Position numbers and translations under genes: made by a program
The notes under the pieces: model-generated
Told to the model about the DNA's origin: nothing
The model's database searches: none
The model's input: only the letters and a program-made list of their open reading frames with translations
Source: Verrucomicrobiota bacterium
Lineage (GTDB): Bacteria > Verrucomicrobiota > Verrucomicrobiia > Chthoniobacterales > UBA10450
Reading direction: 5' to 3'
DNA length: 64,000 bases
NCBI GenBank assembly: GCA_003219695.1
Contig: QHQA01000050.1
Location: 34,867-98,866, forward strand
Shown: positions 15,202 through 23,223 of the stretch, piece by piece
Numbering within the stretch: position 1 is the first letter of the stretch
Layout of the letters: every line of letters begins with the position of its first letter

Positions 15202-16692
15202 CTAGCCGTTTGGAGCTCCCGCGAAGTAGCGTAAGGCGCGTAAACTTGGCAGAAAAAAATAAGCACCGCCGCGCAGAGTAATAAATTGCGGCAGGCCGCA
15301 AACGCGTCGTCGCAGACCACCGTCCTCTGGCATCGTGAAAGCGCTGGTAACCGGGCAGCCGGGTAGCGACCCGCGATTGCCGAGCAACGGGTCGCTCTCC
15401 CCGGTTAAGCCAGAGAACTTGGTGTTCATAATCCAGGCGTTTTGCAGAAACTCGAATTGCCGGGAGATGTTGGGATTGAGACAGATGAAATGTAGTCCGC
15501 GCGGCGACTCGTTAGGCGGCCCTGGCTGGAGCGCTTCTTCAGGCGATAGCTCGGAACCGTACTCCCGGCCGCGTCGAAGAATGCGATGGAAACGAACCGA
15601 TGAAGTTAAATCGTCGTAGAACCTCTTCGGACCGAAACCCAGCATGATAATAAGTTTTCTCAACGCGCTGAGGTGTTGCTCAGGGAAGTCGGTGTTCCGC
15701 GGATTCGCCCGCCGAATATGCGCGCCGAAAGGGCAGTGCGCGCCTGCCGGATCGCTTTCATAAGTAAATTGATTTTGCTGCGCTGATTTTGGATCCACGC
15801 CGGGAATCGGTTCATCCTGGGTCGGCGCCAGAGGATCCCCTGCTAGCGTGCGGCCAACCATTTTCGCGCCCAGTTGCGCTGCGTCCGCAAGATTTCCACC
15901 GGCTTGCTCGTAAAGGAACTGCCAAAACTTTCGGACATCCTGTTCCAATTGCCGCATCACAAGATAGGTGCCGTTGCGGCCAAGATCTTTCTTCGCAGGC
16001 GCTTCCCCTGCGGACGGTAAGTCTGTGCTGGTAGCATCGGGTTCCAGCAAAGGCCGATCGGTAAATTTTCCGTATTCGTTGCGATAGCCGAGCAGGAATT
16101 CACCTAGTGCGGTGATGTTGGTGTATTGCAACTGGGTACATGGCGTTCGACGCTGCTGTTCCCAGTCGATCTGTGGCTGGCTAATGCCATCGGCGAAACT
16201 AAAGGGTTCATTTCCATCCAGATTGCTGGTCCCTAGCCAGGTCATCTCCTCGAACGCATCACTCCAACTGCTACCCTTAGTCGTTTGAACAAATGAATCG
16301 AACTGGTCTGGTTCGCCAAAGAACATGATCACGGCGTGTGGCTCGCGACCGTAGCCACCCCAGAACCACTTTGATGGCGCGTTATCTCCAACATCGCCCA
16401 GTTGCCGGCTGCGGCTTTCTTGCGCCATCCCCCCACGAAACTCGTGCGAGAAACCGGCGATGACAGACTCCGGAACGCCAAGCTTCTCGAGGCCAGGCGC
16501 CGTGAACGCAATGTTCAGGGCCGTCTTCGGTGGCGGCTTCTGCTCAACCGCGCTCGTTACTGAGGCGGCGCGCAACCACGCTTTCGCCGCCGCCACGTTT
16601 TTCACGCGCACGAGCGCATAAGACGCACTCGTGAGGCGGCCGTAGCCGAAGCGAACCAGGCCTTGCACGTCGGCGTAATCCACTTCACTCAT
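15202..16692 (-). CDS. DyP-type haem peroxidase
   Basis: This is a dye-decolourising peroxidase (496 aa), longer than classic DyPs. The catalytic distal segment SFADGISQP (Asp168) is present, and the proximal haem His is probably His325 in FGAHIRRANPRN. The distal arginine region is FHRILRRGREYG. It would use H2O2 to oxidise a phenolic, dye-like or lipid substrate. There is no Tat or Sec signal at the N-terminus (MSEVDYADVQGLVRFGYGRL), so it is cytosolic or exported with a partner. The ATG at 16692 overlaps the upstream stop as ATGA, which fixes the start. It is the last gene of the redox array. Confidence 0.9.
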   Translation of the reverse strand: MSEVDYADVQGLVRFGYGRLTSASYALVRVKNVAAAKAWLRAASVTSAVEQKPPPKTALNIAFTAPGLEKLGVPESVIAGFSHEFRGGMAQESRSRQLGDVGDNAPSKWFWGGYGREPHAVIMFFGEPDQFDSFVQTTKGSSWSDAFEEMTWLGTSNLDGNEPFSFADGISQPQIDWEQQRRTPCTQLQYTNITALGEFLLGYRNEYGKFTDRPLLEPDATSTDLPSAGEAPAKKDLGRNGTYLVMRQLEQDVRKFWQFLYEQAGGNLADAAQLGAKMVGRTLAGDPLAPTQDEPIPGVDPKSAQQNQFTYESDPAGAHCPFGAHIRRANPRNTDFPEQHLSALRKLIIMLGFGPKRFYDDLTSSVRFHRILRRGREYGSELSPEEALQPGPPNESPRGLHFICLNPNISRQFEFLQNAWIMNTKFSGLTGESDPLLGNRGSLPGCPVTSAFTMPEDGGLRRRVCGLPQFITLRGGAYFFLPSLRALRYFAGAPNG

Positions 16693-17990
16693 AGCAGTGC
16701 GACCCATTGGCAGAGTTCATCGTCAGTCATGGACGGCGTCTCCAATCCCTGGCGAATGCGCGTGTGTCTCTCCAGATCGACGGCGGTCAGGCCTGGATAG
16801 GCCTTGTACCAGACTTGGCTCGGCAACGTATGCCGGCGGAGGTATTCCTTGTAATTCCGTTCGTCGATGCAGCCATCCAGCACCAGCCAATTCGTTCTGG
16901 GATAACCGATGCCGTTGCTGAAGGAAGCGTTTAACCCGAAACCAGTCTTGTTGATGAAGTCATCCATGTAACTCTCGACGCTGCCGTCGTAATTGCTGCA
17001 AAAGATCATTCGCTCTGTGCCCGCTACAAATACCCAGCGCGCAAAGTGAATCGAGCGTATGCGACCCAGACGGCCGGGCCGGGTAATATGCCGCGCGCCG
17101 TAGTTGACGGTTTTAAGCACGCCGATTGTCGTCAACAGTCGTACCAAACCCGGCTTTAGGCTGCCCATCGCGCTGAACTGGTTTGTGACGTCGTGGTCTT
17201 CGAATTTCGAGAGGTCCTCGGAATGCTTTTGATCGGCTGTGGGACAAACTTCAGGATCGCTTTTCTCCAAGCGGCGAAGCGCAATAATGTAAAACGGAGC
17301 AAGAACGACCAGCAGTGGTGACACGAGCAACGCCAGCAGTGGCAGACCAATCAGGTGCAGCAAGTTTTTAATCTGCCATCCTATGGGCGTTGGATTTTCC
17401 CTGGATAACATTAGTCGTCCACCCGATTTCTCCGCCTTGACAAAGCTCCGCAATTTTTCGTGAAGCTCGCGCGGCGCCAGGCCCTCAAAAGTACCAGCGT
17501 TTTTCTCGATGTAGCTTTGAACCGCCTCGTAAAGCGCGGCCTCTTCGCGAATCTGACGCACCGTGCGACCCCGCCAATTGACGTAAGCGGCAATGGCGGG
17601 AGCATGATGCTGTTTCATCCATGCGAGAAGATTGGTTTCGGAGGTAAACCCTTCGCAGCATGAAAAAATTCTGACCAAGCCTTTGCCGGCGCGCTTAATC
17701 AACTTACCCAAAAAAGCATTTGCATCGCCATCGACATCTCCCAGGAATGCCAGGTAGAGCGGATACTGGCGCGGAGCTAATCCATAGACACGAATGTCTT
17801 CAGTCGTCTTATCGTCGAGAATAACGAATCGCGCGAAATGGAGCTCGTCGAATTCCGCGAAAGGAATCAGCTCGTTGTTTGGGTCCACCCGACCTGGCGC
17901 ACGGTTCATCGAATCAAGCAACTGCCGAAGCTCCACCTCGCGCTCGGGCTTGATGGCCGCGACAACCATGAAGTTCGACTGCGGAGTCAT
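16689..17990 (-). CDS. Hypothetical membrane-associated protein coupled to DyP peroxidase, 433 aa
   Basis: I do not recognise a named family. The N-terminal ~100 residues (NFMVVAAIKPEREVELRQLL, then LHFARFVILDD and YPLYLAFLGDVDG) look like a ferredoxin-like alpha/beta unit of the kind DyP enzymes are built from. Residues ~215-245 form one strongly hydrophobic helix or hairpin (LIGLPLLALLVSPLLVVLAP). The C-terminal half repeats a ferredoxin-like pattern (IRSIHFARWVFV, MIFCSNYDGSVESYMDDFIN). The ATGA overlap with the DyP gene and a 6-bp gap from the catalase gene suggest the products work together. It may be a membrane anchor or haem-less partner of the peroxidase. Confidence 0.75.
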   Translation of the reverse strand: MTPQSNFMVVAAIKPEREVELRQLLDSMNRAPGRVDPNNELIPFAEFDELHFARFVILDDKTTEDIRVYGLAPRQYPLYLAFLGDVDGDANAFLGKLIKRAGKGLVRIFSCCEGFTSETNLLAWMKQHHAPAIAAYVNWRGRTVRQIREEAALYEAVQSYIEKNAGTFEGLAPRELHEKLRSFVKAEKSGGRLMLSRENPTPIGWQIKNLLHLIGLPLLALLVSPLLVVLAPFYIIALRRLEKSDPEVCPTADQKHSEDLSKFEDHDVTNQFSAMGSLKPGLVRLLTTIGVLKTVNYGARHITRPGRLGRIRSIHFARWVFVAGTERMIFCSNYDGSVESYMDDFINKTGFGLNASFSNGIGYPRTNWLVLDGCIDERNYKEYLRRHTLPSQVWYKAYPGLTAVDLERHTRIRQGLETPSMTDDELCQWVALL

Positions 17991-17996
17991 AGCCGC

Positions 17997-19223
17997 CTAC
18001 TCGAACACCTCGTCACCGCTAGGCTCGTAATGAGGGACCTTGTTCATGTTGTGCCGCAGAGTGGATAACTCGAGATACATCCGTTTTCGGGCGCGGCTTT
18101 GATTACCCAGGGGGCGATGCTCGGCGATGGTATGCCAGGGGTTATAGGAAAGTTTCTTGGCAAATTCCATTTGTGCCGGCGAATCGAATTTCTGCTTTGG
18201 CAGCCGCAGCGTTGCCACCGAGACGCGTGGCGAAAGTTTCTCTGGCCAGAGCACGCCGTTGTTTTCAATCGGCATCAGGAACGAATCGGTCTGCAATTGC
18301 ACGCGAAAGTCCAGTTCCACGTCTCCCTCACTTAGCGCTTTGACCATTGCATCGCGCAGGTAATCGTCCGGCGGGCGCAGAGGCAGCCGCGGGATCGGAG
18401 TTTTCTTCGTCGTCTTTGGCCAGACGGAATATTGCATCGCCTGGCCTTCGCCTAACAAATACGGCACGCAACTAAAGTAAGGAGCTTCGAAGGGGCTGCT
18501 CTGCGTTTTCACCCAGAATCCCTGCATGATCATGTCCAGGACGTGCGGTTGCTCGAGATTGACGAAATGAAAAATTTGCGCGTTTTTCACGCTCCATTTT
18601 TGCAGGTGCGCATTGGACTTTACGTCCTGAGTGACAAACGTCGGCGTGGACACGCCAAACATGTCGAGCGTAAATTTCTCCTCATCCATCAACTTTGGCC
18701 CGAGCACACCCATGAGTTTGATGCTAATGCTCATGAAGCCCACATCGTCGATGTCAGGAGTGATGTAAGGACCCGGCCCGGAAAAGCGCACCCAGCAGCG
18801 GAACGTTTGTGGCTTGGCATAGATGCCGTGTCGAAACTGCGGCGGGAGATTGTCGTGAACAATAAACTCGCCTCGCACAATCCCCTGTGTTTTGGTGTTG
18901 CCACCACGCTCAAACCCGCCTGGTTTCCAGAGTCCGCGCATCTGGGTCGTAAAGCTCGAGATGATTGAATCGAGATATTCCTCCTCGTTCGGCAGCGGTT
19001 TTTCCTCAGCGATTTTCAAGCCTTCATCCTTGCGCTGCTTGTTAATCAACGCGGTGACGAGGCGCGCGATTGGATCGCGAAGAGTGGCGTCGAATGCCGG
19101 GCGGAGCCACGGATCGATTCGCCGTTCCATCTGCAAAAGGAACATCACGGTATTGCTCACCCAATTTAAGAACCGCGAGCCTGTATTGGCGTGCGGCATT
19201 GGGCGGCTGACGTTCGAATTCAC
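17997..19223 (-). CDS. Catalase-family haem protein
   Basis: The 408-aa product belongs to the divergent catalase-like family (SrpA-like or allene-oxide-synthase-like haem proteins), not the classical monofunctional catalases. The catalase-core pattern is visible in FRCWVRFSGPG, GVSTPTFVTQDV and the C-terminal NPWHTIAEHRPLGNQSRAR, which precedes RMYLELSTLRH. Such proteins bind haem and act as peroxidases or hydroperoxide-rearranging enzymes. The classical haem-ligand signature could not be assigned with certainty. There is no clear signal peptide. It lies 27 bp downstream of the 147-aa gene and 6 bp upstream of the 433-aa gene. Confidence 0.82.
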   Translation of the reverse strand: MNSNVSRPMPHANTGSRFLNWVSNTVMFLLQMERRIDPWLRPAFDATLRDPIARLVTALINKQRKDEGLKIAEEKPLPNEEEYLDSIISSFTTQMRGLWKPGGFERGGNTKTQGIVRGEFIVHDNLPPQFRHGIYAKPQTFRCWVRFSGPGPYITPDIDDVGFMSISIKLMGVLGPKLMDEEKFTLDMFGVSTPTFVTQDVKSNAHLQKWSVKNAQIFHFVNLEQPHVLDMIMQGFWVKTQSSPFEAPYFSCVPYLLGEGQAMQYSVWPKTTKKTPIPRLPLRPPDDYLRDAMVKALSEGDVELDFRVQLQTDSFLMPIENNGVLWPEKLSPRVSVATLRLPKQKFDSPAQMEFAKKLSYNPWHTIAEHRPLGNQSRARKRMYLELSTLRHNMNKVPHYEPSGDEVFE

Positions 19224-19250
19224 GGCACCTCCGATGGCCGTACGATCTGA

Positions 19251-19694
19251 TTACGCCGAGGCCGGAAACTCAAGCGCAAAATCGATCAATCGTTTTTTGC
19301 CCAGATAAACTTTGCCCAGATAAATGTGCGGCGCGACTTCGCGGATCTCGTCGCGAACCCAATGCGCGACGAGCGAAGTCTCCGAATAATCCAGCACAAT
19401 GCACTCCTTGTTATCCAGCCAGCTGGGTCCCTTATAGACCTTGGCGATGATCGCGTTCAGTCCGAAGGGCAAAATCTTGTTTCGCAAAACGCCTTTGGCC
19501 GGATCGAATACTTTGCCCTGCCACGCGAAATGATTGATGAAATTGGCGATGCTCTCCGTGTATGTGGTTCCCGGCGCGACGATCGCCGTGCCTTTGGCTT
19601 CGCCGCTCGGAATTTCGCCTGTCGGACTTTGTGTGAAAAGATCGTCCAGCTGTTGCTGCGACATTTTTAACATTTCGGCAACTGTGACAGCCAT
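19251..19694 (-). CDS. Hypothetical protein of the redox operon, 147 aa
   Basis: The family was not recognised. The N-terminus (MAVTVAEMLKMSQQQLDDLF) is a predicted helix, followed by a Gly/Ser/Pro linker. The compact C-terminal part includes KVFDPAKGVLRNKILPFG, KVYKGPSWLDNKECIVLDYS, a WVRDEIREVAPHIYLGKVYL segment and the end LIDFALEFPASA. The pattern suggests a small lipocalin- or NTF2-like ligand-binding fold, but this is a guess. There is no signal peptide or TM helix. It sits between the 396-aa protein gene (190-bp gap) and the catalase-family gene (27-bp gap), so a role in the same pathway is likely. Confidence 0.75.
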   Translation of the reverse strand: MAVTVAEMLKMSQQQLDDLFTQSPTGEIPSGEAKGTAIVAPGTTYTESIANFINHFAWQGKVFDPAKGVLRNKILPFGLNAIIAKVYKGPSWLDNKECIVLDYSETSLVAHWVRDEIREVAPHIYLGKVYLGKKRLIDFALEFPASA

Positions 19695-19884
19695 AATTTG
19701 TTCCTTTCGTTAGGAGTGAAATTCTATTGTTTTCAGATATTCGATGATTTCTCAAGAAAATTATCTCACGCAGTTGAGCTGCCTCATGCAAAGCGGATTT
19801 TCGCAGCGGCCGCTCGTTGATCGCCTGATGGGATCACGAGGATTCATTCAATGATTTTTTGGCTCGAAACTGCCACGTCCCCAA

Positions 19885-21075
19885 CTACGGAGCTTGGTAA
19901 ATGTGACCGGCTTTCAGCTTCATGTCGTGACGTCTTCTCAACTCATGCGCCAGTTCAGGGGCGATTTGTGCCGTGCTGAAAACCGATTGATAAAAATTCG
20001 GCTCTAAGGCGCCGCGGCCTTCCTGGCTTTTTTTGTATGCGATCTTTCGAGCCACGCCAAATTCGCTGGCCGGTTGCGGGATGCTGTTCAGCTTGTCGGC
20101 AGCCCAATTGCCTGGATTGGCGCCCATTTCGGTGGCGAGAATTGCCCAGAGCCTGGGCTCCTCGGAGTCGAGGTCAGTCCGTGGGAACACGGTGACCCCG
20201 ACTAATTGCTTGTGATTTTCCTGCCACGGCTGTGTCAGTGGTTTTGTCGGGGTTTTTTCTTCGCTCAAAAAAGGAATCCAAAATAATTGGAACTTGATAT
20301 CTCCTCGCGCTTGTTTGTTTTTCCAGTCCTCAGTAAGGTGGCGTGGGCTAACGTGGAAACCGGGAGCGTGATTTTCCTCGCGGGTGGGAACGAAAGTGAA
20401 TTTGCCGCCGGTGCCGCCGACTTCCACGATGCCCGTCCAGTATCTTTGATACGCGGTGCTAGAGAGAGCCGTCGGCAATGTTTGTTTGGTCAGGTGGAGC
20501 AAAGTTTCACCAGCTTTGATCACGCCCATGCGATGCGCTAGCGCAAGGCCGAATTCGGTTTGCTGTGCGCCGAGATTCACGAGGTCATGCGCGCCAAGTT
20601 TTCCGATGAAGGGGACGTCGGCACCCGCCGATGCCGCGGTCGCGTAGAGCACGGACATGAATTCGCGGTGATTGTCAGTGGGCGCAGTCGGGTTGTTGAT
20701 GCCGAGAAAATCCACGCGCTGGCCGTCTGGAGTTTGAAAGGCGACCATGATGCCGAGAAAATCCGGATTGGTTTCCACGTGCGGCGTGCCCAGTCCCGTG
20801 GAAATTCGGCCAACGCCGGTGTACTGCGCGCCGGGCTGAAAAAGCCCAACGCCGTACAAGGGTTCAGGCACATCGTTCGCAATTTGGAGAACCACTCTGC
20901 TGCCAGCGATTTGGTATTGGTGCGCCACACGGTCGAGGAATTTAAGATCTGCGGAGTTGGCCAGAAGTTTCCGCTGGATATCAGGAATCTCGGCCACATC
21001 CTTGCCAATCGATTCCAGATCCGCTGCACTGGGACGGAAAGGACACCACTGATTTTCGCCACCTGTGTTTTTCAA
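19885..21075 (-). CDS. Hypothetical protein of the redox operon, 396 aa, possibly catalase-fold
   Basis: The product was not securely assigned. The order of segments is similar to the neighbouring catalase-family protein: an exposed N-terminal arm, then GVGRISTGLGTPHVETNPDF, MVAFQTPDGQRVDFLGINN, DNHREFMSVLYATA and late GVARKIAYKKSQEGRG. This hints at a very divergent catalase-like barrel without obvious haem ligands. The start is a TTG overlapping the upstream cytochrome stop as TTGA. That supports translational coupling, and no better start is visible. It ends 190 bp before the 147-aa gene. Confidence 0.7.
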   Translation of the reverse strand: MKNTGGENQWCPFRPSAADLESIGKDVAEIPDIQRKLLANSADLKFLDRVAHQYQIAGSRVVLQIANDVPEPLYGVGLFQPGAQYTGVGRISTGLGTPHVETNPDFLGIMVAFQTPDGQRVDFLGINNPTAPTDNHREFMSVLYATAASAGADVPFIGKLGAHDLVNLGAQQTEFGLALAHRMGVIKAGETLLHLTKQTLPTALSSTAYQRYWTGIVEVGGTGGKFTFVPTREENHAPGFHVSPRHLTEDWKNKQARGDIKFQLFWIPFLSEEKTPTKPLTQPWQENHKQLVGVTVFPRTDLDSEEPRLWAILATEMGANPGNWAADKLNSIPQPASEFGVARKIAYKKSQEGRGALEPNFYQSVFSTAQIAPELAHELRRRHDMKLKAGHIYQAP

Positions 21076-23216
21076 AACGTTTTCAAATACTCGATGAGCG
21101 CACGCTTGTCAGTGTCGGATAAATCCGTGCCGAAATAGTGACCCTTGTCCTCGATAAAATCGGGGCATTTGTTTGCTTTGATGAGATCGGGAACAAGGTT
21201 AGCGAATACTTTCTTGGCGGCTTCGTCATCCAACTGTTGATCGCGGATCTTCTCTAGGTCCGCTTTAATTCTTGGAACCACAGTCAGCATATCCCACAAG
21301 CTTGGCTCGAGGTTTGCGATGAGATTGATTGGGGTTCCTGTGGGGATCGGACCTATGTTGAGGTATCCATCTTTGTCGCATCGGAAGCGCAAGGCCCAGG
21401 GAACGTATTCCCTGCGAATATGGAGGTAGCAGCGCTGGCTGGTGCGCCATATGGAGTCTGACCCTTTGCGCTTTTCCGGCCAGAGCAATTTTTCGATTGC
21501 ATCGTCAAACGCATCCATGCGCCCCGCCACCGAGGGGTCGCCGGTGAATTTCCCAAGCATGTTAGTGTGCAACAGCGGCGCGGAACTCCAGACACTGCAC
21601 AGCGATGGCGTCCGATAATAACCCGGGCCAACATTTTTTTCTTTCGCTTTGAATTTAATCGGATGCGTTTGATCGAACGGGTTAAAAAATTCCAGTTCGC
21701 CCACGGGCGTGAGTTGCTTGTAAGTCAGCGACGAAAAGTTGTCCCAGATCTGGCCGGCTTTCGCGTTGGTTGCGAATGCGCGCGCGGAGTTGGTTTTGAT
21801 TGTGTTCAAGGGATATCGCTTATCGTTTGACAGAAAATTGTTTTCTAAAAAATCCGGCGCCATTACCGCGGCGCGGAACCAGGCTTTACCTTCGCCGGAG
21901 CGCGGATCAATGTTCGGCGGCGGTTGTTTGCTCGAATGGCACGCGGCGCAGTTTTCGGCGAAAACTTCTTTTCCACGCGTCATCACGGCTGAATCCGTTG
22001 TGATGTAAGCCTGTCCGCCGGGTGCATCGGCGAGATGAAAGGGTTTTAGCCGGCGAAAAAACGCAGCGACATTTGGCAGACGCTCTTCTGTCGCGCGCCA
22101 GAAAACGGAATGCTCGCGCGCATACGGAATCTCGAACGGTTTTTGCGGCGTCCGTCCGAGCAGCCGGTCATGGCGCGTGAGCCAATACTCGGAGAACATG
22201 CCGATGTTGACGTAAACGCGGATGGCTGCGCCAAGCACGCCAACAGAATCCGCGCCATCCTTCAGAATGTGCGGCACCGGCATCTCCTCTTTTTCACCCG
22301 GCAAACCGAGTGTTTCGCCTGCCATTTTTTCGGGCGTGGCGATGCATTCGCGTTCCGCCAGCAGAAAGATCGCATTGATCGCATTTGGATTGTTGATGTG
22401 GTCAGTTGCGATCCGCGAAGTATCGGAAGTGCCCCGCGGTTGCGCGGCGAGCATTTCGTAAAAGAAGCCGCCTTTCTCCACGTTGCAGGCGAACACCTTT
22501 CCTTCGTTGATGTATTGATTGCCAATCGCCGACGCCAGATTTTCCCAGCCCGGATTTTCCGGATCAGTCGGCGGATTACTCGGGTTCGGCGCAACGTGAC
22601 AAGAGCCACACGCGACGCCGACGCGATACGGTCGCACAAGCTTGTTGTCATTGTAATAAGCCGGATCGTTTATGAAACGATCGCCGTTCCATTTCTTGCG
22701 CGCGGCGCCGTTGAATTCCGGATTCGGAAAAAGCCGAAAGCCGAGCACACCGGAAGGTTTGCCGCAAACGGTATCATCGATGCCTGCCGGCTCCGGCTGA
22801 ACTTGTTCATCGAGACACAAGCCGAATTCATCCGGCTTGCTCGGCGCGCGGAATCCAGGCTCGTTCATCAGACCCAAAATTTTGAAGCGCTCGCCGCGCG
22901 GATATTTCCGGTTATCGAGCATCTTCAAGAGATCGATGAGCCCATAACTGTCCTGCGCGGCGTGGTTCCAAAAACGCTGGTCGCCTCCGCTCCAGAGGAT
23001 CCAGGTATTGCGGCCCATGATTTCCTCCGGCGAAAGATCGATGCCGCCATCCATCGGTTTGAAAATGTCGGCGGCGATCTGTGGAAAATCGGCAGTTGTT
23101 TTACCAGCGGCTTTCGCTTCGTCGATCAGCTCGTTTTTCTCGCAGGCCGCCAGCGCAACGGAAAAAATCAGCGCTGAGCTTTTGGCAATTACAACGCGGG
23201 GAATCTTGATTTTCAT
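21072..23216 (-). CDS. Diheme c-type cytochrome lipoprotein, 714 aa
   Basis: This is an exported electron carrier or haem enzyme. The N-terminus has a lipoprotein signal (SALIFSVALAACEKNE, lipid Cys at residue 25). Two CxxCH haem motifs are present: VACGSCHVAPNP (about residue 200) and NCAACHSSKQPP (about residue 420). Between and after them are long conserved stretches shared with the 878-aa paralogue: GRNTWILWSGGD, GVLGFRLFPNPEF, RIATDHINNPNAINAI and GYYRTPSLCSVWSSAPLLH. The architecture recalls diheme peroxidases or RoxA-type oxygenases, but this is not secure. It lies 7 bp after the GMC gene and is coupled to the 396-aa gene. Confidence 0.85.
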   Translation of the reverse strand: MKIKIPRVVIAKSSALIFSVALAACEKNELIDEAKAAGKTTADFPQIAADIFKPMDGGIDLSPEEIMGRNTWILWSGGDQRFWNHAAQDSYGLIDLLKMLDNRKYPRGERFKILGLMNEPGFRAPSKPDEFGLCLDEQVQPEPAGIDDTVCGKPSGVLGFRLFPNPEFNGAARKKWNGDRFINDPAYYNDNKLVRPYRVGVACGSCHVAPNPSNPPTDPENPGWENLASAIGNQYINEGKVFACNVEKGGFFYEMLAAQPRGTSDTSRIATDHINNPNAINAIFLLAERECIATPEKMAGETLGLPGEKEEMPVPHILKDGADSVGVLGAAIRVYVNIGMFSEYWLTRHDRLLGRTPQKPFEIPYAREHSVFWRATEERLPNVAAFFRRLKPFHLADAPGGQAYITTDSAVMTRGKEVFAENCAACHSSKQPPPNIDPRSGEGKAWFRAAVMAPDFLENNFLSNDKRYPLNTIKTNSARAFATNAKAGQIWDNFSSLTYKQLTPVGELEFFNPFDQTHPIKFKAKEKNVGPGYYRTPSLCSVWSSAPLLHTNMLGKFTGDPSVAGRMDAFDDAIEKLLWPEKRKGSDSIWRTSQRCYLHIRREYVPWALRFRCDKDGYLNIGPIPTGTPINLIANLEPSLWDMLTVVPRIKADLEKIRDQQLDDEAAKKVFANLVPDLIKANKCPDFIEDKGHYFGTDLSDTDKRALIEYLKTF

Positions 23217-23223
23217 CGAACAC

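Noticed and set aside
22110..23177. Plus-strand 355-codon frame
   Set aside because: Antisense to the diheme cytochrome gene; Arg/Ala-rich shadow frame without motifs.
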